DNA of 16,132 bases, taken from the NCBI GenBank assembly GCA_003833135.1, contig QZLH01000480.1:22003-38134 (forward strand), given 5' to 3'. The stretch is from Oehlia diaphana. Lineage: Eukaryota; Glomeromycota; Glomeromycetes; Glomerales; Glomeraceae. The position numbers and the translations under genes are program-made. Position 1 is the stretch's first letter, and every line of letters starts with the position of its first letter. Under the pieces are notes generated by a model, which worked only from the letters and a program-made list of their open reading frames with translations, was not told the origin of the DNA and made no database searches. Shown here piece after piece: positions 1-7,729 of this stretch.

Positions 1-151
1 TAAAGATTTATAGCTATTGTAAAGAAAATAAGCCAACTATTTATTTTAAAAAAATTTGTATTCTTGGTATTTGGTAATGTAGACGCGAAAAGAAAGCTTA
101 AATAATAGCTTAAATAATACGTGATAAATATTTAAATAGATCAGTTGTGCT

Positions 152-169
152 GTATGTATGTCCCGTTAT
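152..169. repeat. 18-bp repeat, copy 1
   Basis: The 18-mer GTATGTATGTCCCGTTAT occurs here and again, identically and in the same orientation, at 2827-2844. The second copy lies next to the A tail of the retroposon-like element at 2811-3064. Both copies are followed about 45-55 bp later by a CACGTGACC-like word (ATGTGATC here). This copy may therefore be the end of another, older member of the same family. No poly(T) or target duplication is seen here. Confidence 0.55.
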
Positions 170-226
170 TTTTATTTATTTTTTATTTTTATAACCATGT
201 GATCTAGATTACAGAAAGATAAATAA

Positions 227-379
227 GAACTACATAAAGAAGTCGAACATTATCTAAAACTACGTTATAATCAAACCGCCCGTAAGCGGTGCCATCCTGA
301 TGTTATTTTACGAAACTGTAGAGGATCAACTGAAGCATCACTTACCTTTGAACGAACTACACTAGGAAAAACAATCTAA
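227..379 (+). pseudogene. Coding remnant of unknown repeat family
   Basis: An open frame of 50 codons follows a TAA at 224-226 and ends at TAA 377-379. It reads ELHKEVEHYLKLRYNQ, then TARKRCHPDVILRN, and the composition is richer and more protein-like than the AT-rich surroundings. In the same frame just upstream is LQKDK before the stop, so the coding similarity probably starts earlier and the stop is a lesion. There is no plausible start codon. A second island at about 420-497, in another frame, reads TCKYCQRWNDLHYSNYC and looks like a zinc-binding Cys/His cluster. I do not recognise the family. A decayed transposon or multicopy gene fragment is the simplest reading. Confidence 0.35.
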
Positions 380-655
380 AACTAAAAAAAAGAAAATAGA
401 TCCGTATTGTTCTTTCAGCCAACAAAGGCTGCCACCTGTAAATACTGTCAGAGGTGGAATGATTTACACTATTCTAATTATTGTACGATGGTATAGTATT
501 TTGTACATAGGGGTTACCTAATAAGTAAGATGTAAAATATTACTAGTTAAGGTGACTAAAATGAGAAGAATAAACTATCAGCCAGTCACTACAGAGTCTA
601 AAAAAAAAAAATTTAGAGAGAAAACTGATAGTTTGCGTTAAGTATTAGTAAAATA
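380..655. other. Spacer with no intact gene
   Basis: AT-rich sequence between two decayed coding segments. Apart from the short Cys-rich island at about 420-497 (+), I see no gene, RNA or clear repeat. Confidence 0.5.
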
Positions 656-2453
656 TTATATAAAGGAAGGCCTGTGGTCTTCCTTAGTGAACGGTGGTAG
701 TTTCAGTTTTTTTGTGGAGCTTACTCGTCTATCAAAGGTAACTGAGCAGTTGTTGTGTTGTTGTTTATGAGGGCGTAGTTCTAATAGTTTAGTATCGTCA
801 GAAGTGTGACCTTTGTATCGGTAATGGGAGTCAGCCTCATCCATCACTGTAAAATAATCGATTTTAAATCGAGCCAATTCCTGCTCCAATGTGTTTAATC
901 ATTGGATAGCTTTCACGAGTTGTTTGCCACGTTTGGTATTGACCTTGTTTTGTGTTTGTTTATGATTCTCAATTAACGTACGGATCTTCTCGTAGTAGTG
1001 GTCTTGAAATTTGGTTAAATCTTTGACCATTCCTTCTCGATGTTCTATACTGTTGGTGGATATGCCCAGAGCTTAGCTCTGGCTGAAAGTCCATCATTGT
1101 ATTGTTTAAGAGCAATTTCACTTTTATGTTGTATCTTCTATGATCTGATATTAGCGAACCATTCTTTATGTCCTGGTGGATATTGTTTACCTTTTAACTG
1201 TTCTTGTCTTTTAGAAGTATAAATAGGGTTCTCAGTTACATATGGGAGGAGATCATTGGGGATTAAAATGCCCAAATTTTCATGCCATGTGTGGCCTTCA
1301 TTAGAACGGATTTGAGTTGGTAGATTGATAGGTGTACCTTCCGCTTGTGATGAATCTGTTGTTCTGAGAAGGTCGTCAGTCGTTAGGTTTTGCAATAAGT
1401 CAAGGTTTTTCTTATTAATTTTTAAGTCTTGATCATAGACTTGAATGAAGTTAGGTTCTACCGGTAAGGTCCTATTCGATTGTGATGAAATAGGAAAGTT
1501 ATAATTTATAGGTGTACAAGGTGAACTATTCTTGTAGTATTTGAGGTGTTGGATGGATTTGTTGATGTGTTGTGATGGTAAAAATAAGAATCAGTGTATT
1601 CGAGCTTGACGTAATTTGTCTGTGATATCATCAGACAGAATATTTTTGTTATGAAACATTTTCTTGTATCTATCATATCGATTGCGGCTGTTATTAAATA
1701 CGGACTGACAAGCACGTTCGAATCGGAACCGTTGCTTTCTATAAGTTGGGTGTGAATCCCGGTGATATGAATGGAAATTATCGAGGCGTTTGCAATACAT
1801 CTTGTGGTTATTGTAACAGTAAAGGAATTTGTAGCCGTTAGCTATATAAGAAACCTCATACAAGATTCCGAGCTGATTTGAATAGACTTGTTTTTTAATA
1901 TTTTTGTCCCACTGGTTGAATAGGTGTGTTGCATGGAACTGTTTGGTATTGTTGTTTATGGTGAGATTACTTGAAGGTGTTTTAATATTCTGAAAAATTT
2001 TTAAAAATTTTTGGTGTGTTACACAACCACATCTATTAAAAGACATAATATAAGGAACAGGTGAAGAACATATTTGTGAATAAGTAGAACTAAAATCGTT
2101 TTTGGTGCAATAGTTGCAGGGTATAAAAATTCCAAAATGAAACCGGTATTTTTTATAAGTAAAATTAAAGAAAGTTTTTGTACGTATGTTTCTATAATTC
2201 TCTTGGAAATCACGTGATTTGATAAGATAATTTCTATCTAAAAGTTTTGAGCGAATCATATTAAAATATTTTTTTTGGATTGTTCAGGGAATAACTGTCT
2301 GGTGAGAGAAAAAATGGTGTAACATTTTACTAAGTTGATATTTGAAATTAGGCTTTTTGCATGTGGAGTTATAGCTGATTGGGATTTAAGTTCTATGATA
2401 ATCATTGGTATGTATTTTAAGATGAATATCATTGGTATTTGTTGAAGGATCAA
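656..2453 (-). pseudogene. Long decayed minus-strand gene of unknown family
   Basis: Reading on -, one frame runs from 2259 to 1048 (404 codons) with only two internal stops, TGA 1591-1593 and TAG 1138-1140, before TAG 1045-1047. Residues continue sensibly across both stops. Upstream, the frame ending near 2256 (LVKCYTIFSLTRQLFPEQSK) seems to be its 5' part, shifted at a T-run (about 2268-2275). Downstream, another frame from about 1072 to 656 continues with HREGMVKDLTKFQDHYYEKI and has one stop, TGA 899-901. The protein would be about 600 residues, basic, with CxxC-type clusters (PCNYC near 2120 and RCGC near 2030) that could bind zinc. I do not recognise it. Zinc clusters plus several lesions suggest a dead transposon-encoded or multicopy protein. 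A live gene with introns is less likely, because coding sense continues through the stops. Confidence 0.5.
663..685. repeat. Small inverted repeat
   Basis: AAGGAAG at 663-669 pairs with CTTCCTT at 679-685 across a 9-nt loop. It lies at the downstream end of the decayed minus-strand frame. It is short and could be chance. Confidence 0.4.
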
Positions 2454-2675
2454 CTAACTCAAAAAAGAAACTTTTTGATCTTCTAATTTCGTAAATCTTG
2501 TTACATCCTGCCTGATTGGATCGATCTACATGAAAGTTTTAAAATGATACCTTGAAGGAAAACTTTTCCACCAAGGAAGTTTTTTTTTGAATAATAGAAG
2601 TCATAATGATGAATAATAAAGAGTTGTGTATGTGAAATACTGAAAAAAAACTACTTTCAAAGGTCAGTTTGTATG
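2454..2675. other. Spacer upstream of decayed gene
   Basis: No gene seen. Contains homopolymer T runs and a small foldback near 2561-2590 (AAAACTT...AAGTTTT) around the word CCACCAAGG, which recurs in similar form inside the hairpin at 2676-2725. Confidence 0.4.
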
Positions 2676-2725
2676 AGAGAAGAACCTTTTCATAAGAGGC
2701 CACCAAGTGGTCCTCTTTCTTCTCT
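2676..2725. repeat. Two-part long hairpin
   Basis: The outer arms AGAGAAGAA (2676-2684) and TTCTTCTCT (2717-2725) are perfect complements. The inner arms AAGAGGCCAC (2694-2703) and GTGGTCCTCTT (2707-2717) pair with one bulged base around a CAA loop. A 9-nt asymmetric bulge separates the two stems. About 19 base pairs in 50 nt is unusual for this AT-rich spacer, especially the GC-containing inner stem. Possible roles are a foldback element end or a structured RNA; nothing else indicates a function. Confidence 0.55.
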
Positions 2726-2800
2726 AGTGCTAAAAAGTGTAATAAGGTTTTGTTAAAAAATTATTTTTTTACTGCGGATTTCTATGAAAAATAATGGAAA

Positions 2801-2809
2801 GGGGAAAGA
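2801..2809. repeat. Target-site duplication, left copy
   Basis: GGGGAAAGA here matches 3065-3073 exactly and flanks the 254-nt insertion. One G (2810) separates it from the T run. Confidence 0.6.
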
Positions 2810-2810
2810 G

Positions 2811-3064
2811 TTTTTTTTTTTTTTTCGTATGTATGTCCCGTTATAACGCCAACAATTTTATTATTAAAATTCCACCTCTCACGTGACCAGTGACATTTAA
2901 TGTATGTGAAAAAAAAATTTTGTGAAAACTAAGTCCCTCAGATAAATATAAAACGCGCTGGGGTGATGAATATTGGGGTGGAAAATTTGTTGGTGTTACC
3001 CCCGTATGTAACAAAATCACATGCTCAAAAATCATATGACCGAGCTTTTTTTGATGGTGTTACT
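2811..3064 (-). mobile_element. Short retroposon-like insertion with A tail and 9-bp TSD
   Basis: On the minus strand a 254-nt segment ends in ...GGGACATACATACG followed by 15 A (plus-strand T run 2811-2825). It is bounded by the identical 9-mer GGGGAAAGA at 2801-2809 and 3065-3073. An A tail directly next to a target-site duplication is the hallmark of target-primed retroposition (SINE or processed-transcript type). Internally, TAACGCCAACAATTTT (2844-2859, +) and TAACACCAACAAATTTT (2982-2998, -) form an imperfect inverted pair, and a third TAACACCATCAAA begins the minus-strand 5' end (3062). No tRNA-type A/B boxes were found. Alternative: a MITE of a superfamily making 9-bp duplications, but the outermost ends are not inverted repeats. 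Confidence 0.6.
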
Positions 3065-3073
3065 GGGGAAAGA
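3065..3073. repeat. Target-site duplication, right copy
   Basis: GGGGAAAGA, identical to 2801-2809, directly abutting the minus-strand 5' end of the insertion. Confidence 0.6.
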
Positions 3074-3565
3074 TGCCTTTGAAGTTTGAAAAGTAAAGGA
3101 ACTATGATTGCATAAACAAGTAATATGATTTTAATAGATGTGTTGCCTATGATAATCTGAGTTATTTATCCATCAAAAGTGTGTAGCGGAACACCGCAAA
3201 GTAATAATTAGAAAACAATGTTAACGAAGATTTACAGGGCAAAGATCACACAATTGCATCGTTCTGATACATATATATGTTTTCATTAATACGTTAATTA
3301 GAATAAAAATTTGATGTGCAGTTATACTTGATCATTTTATTCTTGCTATTAGGTGGAAATTATTACAGTAAACTCAACTCTTATTGTTAATTGATGGGGA
3401 TAACTGATTGATAATTAATTTGTTTCTGAAGCACCCTGCTTAGTTACTTAATACAAAAAAAATAAAATGCATATCATAGTGAAATATTCATTTTATCTGT
3501 GAAAATATTAACAAATATTCTACATATTGTTTCAAATAACCTTTTCCGTATCGTTTATTTCAAGG
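3074..3565. other. AT-rich spacer
   Basis: No open frame, RNA gene or clear repeat is visible. It would hold the 3' untranslated region of the minus-strand gene that ends at 3566. Confidence 0.5.
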
Positions 3566-4480
3566 TTAAGCATGGAGGATATTGACTATGTTATAGTTAA
3601 AGTTTTGAAATCGAATCACTCTTCGAGTGCCGGTATTGTCTTTACTCTTTCCGTCGCTATATTCAGGTTGGTGATTGATGTCATTGACGATAGTTCCCCA
3701 CTGCGAACCGACGCCCCGAACATGATTCGTATTATCTTCTCTTCTTCCACCGAAATCATCAAATTCACTGTTGATGGACGGTTTAGATGATTCAATTCCA
3801 TTATATTGATTTTGTCGACCAGGGCAAATTGCATTTTGGCAAGGTATATCAGCTTGTTTTGATAACTCATCTCTTCCTGTGAACTCATCTTATTCATTAC
3901 ATAGTGTGCCCACAATAGAAACACTACGTCCCAAAACGTTATCATTAGAATTGGTCGACAAAAAGGTGTACTTACCATAATGCCCTTGGCCCCGAATGGC
4001 ATCACAGTTTCTTGAGTCCTACATAAAAAAATTTGTAGAGTATATTTTCTTTGTCTTTTGAAAGCTAATATAAAATTAGGCAGTTATATTATATGAATAT
4101 ATACATATATATATACATGAATGGTATCACAAAATAATCTATCAATCTTATCACCAAATTAAAACATCATTGAAACGTAATCACGTGTAGAATTAACTAT
4201 TTTAAAGATCACCATATTGGTGGTAAGTGATCACAGTGACATGACAATGATAAATTAGCTAAATTACTAAATTAGTTTCTTAATGAACTTGTGAATGAAA
4301 AATTGCACTTGAAAAAGTCTATAAATCGGATAGATTGGAAAATGTAATAGATAGAAATCCCGATAGAAAACAGGCTATGTCACACAGTCATGGCTTATAA
4401 ATTACTTTAAATAAAAGCGTGTGAGTAGATAACAGATAAAAAATGAGATAAATAAGAATTTCCTTAATCGTTAAATTCAT
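3566..4480 (-). CDS. Predicted small spliced gene, possibly secreted protein (join 4480-4406, 4018-3976, 3876-3566)
   Basis: The last exon (3876-3566) is open for 103 codons, less AT-rich than its surroundings, and ends in TAA. It joins in phase to a 43-nt exon (4018-3976) across a 99-nt intron with GTAAGT donor and TTCACAG acceptor. That exon is preceded by a good acceptor (TTTTTTTATGTAG). The two exons encode about 117 hydrophilic residues including DSRNCDAIRGQGHYG, IPCQNAICPGRQNQ and GVGSQWGTIVNDINHQPEY, with three Cys. A phase-compatible first exon at 4480-4406 would encode MNLTIKEI followed by a Leu/Ile/Tyr-rich stretch, which looks like a signal peptide, ending at a GTAATT donor. That gives 142 residues, but needs a 387-nt intron and a start only 31 bp from the divergent GTPase ATG. 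The last two exons are fairly likely; the first is uncertain. Family not recognised. Confidence 0.4.
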
Positions 4481-4511
4481 TAAATAAAAATTTTTTTCAT
4501 TACACTATATC
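4481..4511. promoter_or_regulatory. Very short divergent upstream region
   Basis: Only 31 bp of AT-rich sequence separate the proposed first codon of the minus-strand gene from the GTPase ATG. If both starts are right, the two 5' untranslated regions must overlap. This is a weak inference that depends on the proposed exon 4480-4406. Confidence 0.2.
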
Positions 4512-6674
4512 ATGACAGAAGAAATCAAAAATATTCTATTAGTTGGCAGAACAGGCGCTGGCAAATCAGCCTTGGCAAATGTGATAAGTGGAACAAAAGA
4601 TTTTAAGGAAAGTGCAGGTAGTGTTAGTGAAACAGCAAAAGCAAAAGCAAGAAAATTTAAAATGAATTATCAAGTAATAGATACTATTGGTTTCCAAGAT
4701 ACAACATTGGAGAAAAAGGAAGAATTATTATCTAAATTCAGAAATGAGGTTGAAAAGTATATTTGTGAAGGCATATTTCAAATTTTACTTGTAGTAGATA
4801 AAAGATTTACCAAGAACGAAATAGATAATTTTAATTGGTTTAGTTCATATCTTTTTGATGATAAAGTTTTTGATTATACTACTGTTGTGCGGACACATTT
4901 TCCTAATTTTGAAGACGAAAATGCGTGTAAAAGTGATATTAAAGCATTAATTGAATCCAGTAAAGATGACGATATTAAGAAAGTGATATCAGAAGGGAAA
5001 ATTATTTATGTAGATAATTCTTCTGCTGAAAAGAGTCGAAATAAGTTGCTTAAATATATGTTTGAAAGAGATAGCGAGAGGATGAATAATTATAAGCCAA
5101 TGACTTCAAAAAGCATAAAGAATAAATTTGACTCGCTGAAAATAGAAATAGGGTCGTTACTAAGTACAATCGTTCACAATGGTAAGGATTATTTCGGTGG
5201 ATTTTTTTCATCTAATTTATATGAGCAACAATTGCTTTCAAAGAAATTGGAGGAATTGATTGAGTTGAAAGAAAAAATGGAGGCGGGAAAACTGATAAAT
5301 AAGGATTTAGAAAAAAGGGATTCGAAAGTATCTGAGTTGATTAGTAAATTTAAAGATAAATTGGATGAAGAAGAAAAGGAAATTTTGGATAGATTGCTAG
5401 ATGTTCAGAAGGAAATTGCCAAGGTTGTTTTGGAAGGAGAAGAGAAACTAGAATTAGAAAGGAAATTAGGATCATTAAAAAGAAAACTGGAAAACAAATT
5501 ACCTAAATATTGGGTAGACGATTTGTTATATGAAAAGGAATTAATTACAAGATCACTAATTTTATCCGGAGAATTGGAAATAAATGAAAGGAGACAACTT
5601 CAACAAGAAATTATTAAATACTCTGCAATTATTGGATTAAAAGATATTAGAAACAAAAGAGGTATAAAGGACTTATTATCTGAGGAGTGGATATTAAAGA
5701 AATTTGAACTTGAGAATGATGACGATTCTGTTTCTGATGATGATTCTATTTCATCTGTAAGTTTTGAAAGTTTTGAAAAAGCGATAAAGATTGATTTGAT
5801 TATGAGGATTGGAGAAAAAACTCTTGAGTTGAAGCGGCTAATGGAGAATATAGGTTTTAATAAGGAAACTCAAATACTATTGGAAATGTTATTAAGTGCA
5901 CAGGAAAAGGTTCTGAAGAAAGGTGGTGTTGCTGCTAAGCAAGAAAAAAATGATTTGCAACAAAAATTGATAAAACAAGGTGGTTATAATAGGTTGATTA
6001 GAATTTTAAAGAAAAATGAAGAAGTTATCAAATTAAAAATTCAATTATTTGAATATGAAGAGAAAGAGTCGCCATTTAATTATTTAAATCTACAACAATA
6101 TTTAGATAAATTATATCCAACTAAGGAAAGTAAAAAAGAAGTAAAAGAGATTGCAATTGATTTTTATGAAAATCCTATTGAAGTTGTTGGCGGAGGAAAA
6201 TTAATTTTACAAGGATATCATGATTTAAAGGAACTGATAATTGATGGAGATTATCTGAAAAGCAAATTGACTGAGTTGGATGTGAGTGATTGTTATAATT
6301 TGGAATTATTACATTGTATAGAAAATGAGTTGATCTCTGTGAATTTAATTAATAACAAAAAACTAAAAAAATTAACCTTAGCTTATAATCAATTAAATAA
6401 TGTTAGTTTCTTAAAATATATTCCTTGTCCTCGAGGCCTTGTTCATTTGAATATTTCCAACAATAATATACAAGAAAATGGCTTAGAGTTTTTGAAAGAT
6501 TTTGTAAACTTAGAGGTTCTATCTTTGGGAAATTATGATGAAAGTTTCTCTAATAACTTTACTGGTTCATTAGAATCTTTGAAAAAACTAACTAAATTAA
6601 AGGTATTAAATATTAAAAATTCTGGTGTTGAAGGAGTTGAGAATTTAGTTGATCCTGCGGTGCGCATAGACTAA
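4512..6674 (+). CDS. AIG1/GIMAP-like GTPase with coiled coils and LRR tail
   Basis: A single-exon gene of 720 residues. Residues 1-200 form an AIG1-type (TRAFAC class, septin/GIMAP-like) GTPase domain: P-loop GRTGAGKS at 12-19, DTIG of the G3 motif at 57-60, and the family-type RTHFPNF in place of a classic NKxD near 127. AIG1/GIMAP proteins bind GTP and often assemble on membranes. In plants and animals they are tied to immunity and organelle surfaces. Residues about 225-540 are Lys/Glu-rich and largely helical, probably coiled coil, with an acidic patch DDDSVSDDDS near 402-411. Residues about 545-712 carry irregular leucine-rich repeats (LTELDVSDCYNLELLHC, LVHLNISNNNIQ, LKVLNIKNSGVEG). The start fits: the ATG precedes the typical family opening, and no upstream in-frame extension is needed. 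The C-terminus stops abruptly within LRR-like sequence (VDPAVRID). No signal peptide or membrane segment is seen. Substrate and partner are unknown. Confidence 0.85.
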   Translation: MTEEIKNILLVGRTGAGKSALANVISGTKDFKESAGSVSETAKAKARKFKMNYQVIDTIGFQDTTLEKKEELLSKFRNEVEKYICEGIFQILLVVDKRFTKNEIDNFNWFSSYLFDDKVFDYTTVVRTHFPNFEDENACKSDIKALIESSKDDDIKKVISEGKIIYVDNSSAEKSRNKLLKYMFERDSERMNNYKPMTSKSIKNKFDSLKIEIGSLLSTIVHNGKDYFGGFFSSNLYEQQLLSKKLEELIELKEKMEAGKLINKDLEKRDSKVSELISKFKDKLDEEEKEILDRLLDVQKEIAKVVLEGEEKLELERKLGSLKRKLENKLPKYWVDDLLYEKELITRSLILSGELEINERRQLQQEIIKYSAIIGLKDIRNKRGIKDLLSEEWILKKFELENDDDSVSDDDSISSVSFESFEKAIKIDLIMRIGEKTLELKRLMENIGFNKETQILLEMLLSAQEKVLKKGGVAAKQEKNDLQQKLIKQGGYNRLIRILKKNEEVIKLKIQLFEYEEKESPFNYLNLQQYLDKLYPTKESKKEVKEIAIDFYENPIEVVGGGKLILQGYHDLKELIIDGDYLKSKLTELDVSDCYNLELLHCIENELISVNLINNKKLKKLTLAYNQLNNVSFLKYIPCPRGLVHLNISNNNIQENGLEFLKDFVNLEVLSLGNYDESFSNNFTGSLESLKKLTKLKVLNIKNSGVEGVENLVDPAVRID

Positions 6675-6690
6675 CATAATTCTGGTGTTG
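6618..6690. repeat. 13-bp direct repeat spanning the GTPase stop
   Basis: AATTCTGGTGTTG occurs at 6618-6630 (coding NSGVE) and at 6678-6690, just after the stop codon. The spacing is 60 bp, a whole number of codons, and the second copy is in the same frame. This could be the trace of an LRR duplication or of a break that truncated the reading frame. Confidence 0.45.
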
Positions 6691-7729
6691 GTTTTAGTTT
6701 TTTATTTGATCGTGTTTTTACTATTCCAGTGTGAGGAAGGATATCGTTGTACTGTTGTACTGTAAATCTACGAAAACAACTAAAGCTTTTTTATTTATCA
6801 TAAGCACTTCGCGCTCAAATTTTGATAAACTGAAGATGAAACTTCCATGGTCAATTCTCAAAGCGACCTCGCTGAGGTATCTAAAATGATACGGACATAC
6901 AGCCAAAGATGTCCTATAAATGATTGTCCTTTTGACTGGAACCATGACTATAAATATACTCATTTTGAAAAAACCATAATTTTGCGAATCCAATAATATC
7001 CCAATCGTACTCTCAATTTTAATATTAATTAAATTTGATAATGTTACTTCCAATCATTTTTTTAAAATAAATTTATCTAATGATTTGATCATAGATCTGA
7101 ATCACTTACATTAAAAACATGGTCAATGCTTCAATGATACCGAATATAAAAAATAAAATTTTATTTATTTAAAAAACAATACAATATCCATTTTTTTTTT
7201 TTTTTTGATTTTAAAAGCTTGAAACTTATTGACTATATATATTACATTTATTTACTTCAATAAAAAATCGATAATTCTAATTTTAAAAATTTAAACCCAT
7301 TGTTATAAAATTACAAATTACTATTTTAAATTTCAAGTTTACACCAACAGAAAATTTTTATTTTCTGTTAACTAAAAGGTTATGGCACTTTATTAGTTAT
7401 TATCATTAAAAAGGTTAACTTTCTATAATTTGACCATAAATTTCTGTACTACGGCCAGAAAAAGAGAGATCTTCAGAAAATTAATAAGTTCAAAAAATTT
7501 CCATCATCCATAACATTATCTTCGCTCAATTTAATTATAATTGTAGGAACTTGAACCTTAAACAAATATTAATTAGCTATTTATCCTAATAACAATACAT
7601 TTATTATCTTGCCAATTTAAATGAGCCAAATTCTAAATACCTTTATTTGTATTGTATATTCACTGAAAATTGAATTGAGTCGGTTCCACTGAATCAACCT
7701 CTATTCCATGTTATGATAGTAAATCGTTA
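6675..7729. other. Intergenic region, mostly empty
   Basis: AT-rich spacer between the GTPase and the convergent 3' end of the RNPC3-like gene. Apart from a coding-like island at 6829-6993, I see only homopolymer and AT-rich stretches (for example a T run near 7192-7206). The right side must carry the 3' untranslated region of the minus-strand gene. Confidence 0.5.
6829..6993 (+). pseudogene. Short coding-like remnant
   Basis: A 55-codon frame between stops at 6826-6828 and 6994-6996 reads TEDETSMVNSQSDLAEVSKM and CPINDCPFDWNHDYKYTH. Its Cys, Trp and His content and balanced composition look like real protein, unlike the Lys/Asn/Ile-rich chance frames nearby. Another frame directly upstream (STSRSNFDKLKMKLPW) may be its shifted 5' part. 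No start codon, splice site or family is assignable. The overlapping minus-strand 110-codon frame seems less protein-like. It could be a single exon of an unseen gene or a relic. Confidence 0.25.

Noticed and set aside
2841..3035. Minus-strand 64-codon frame
   Set aside because: Lies entirely within the retroposon-like insertion, which explains the sequence; no start context or family.
3527..3790. Plus-strand 87-codon frame
   Set aside because: It is antisense to the better supported spliced minus-strand exon, which has splice sites and balanced composition.
4459..4468. TTCCTTAAT resembling a U12 branch site upstream of the GTPase start
   Set aside because: No AG or AC acceptor at the right distance and no upstream exon; the GTPase start is satisfactory without one.
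6737..6744. ATATCCTT on the minus strand, the consensus of a U12-type AT-AC donor
   Set aside because: No in-frame exon precedes it and no matching branch point or acceptor follows. One 8-mer match is expected by chance at about this rate.
6721..7053. Minus-strand 110-codon frame
   Set aside because: Composition is that of chance AT-rich sequence, and the opposite strand at 6829-6993 reads more like protein.
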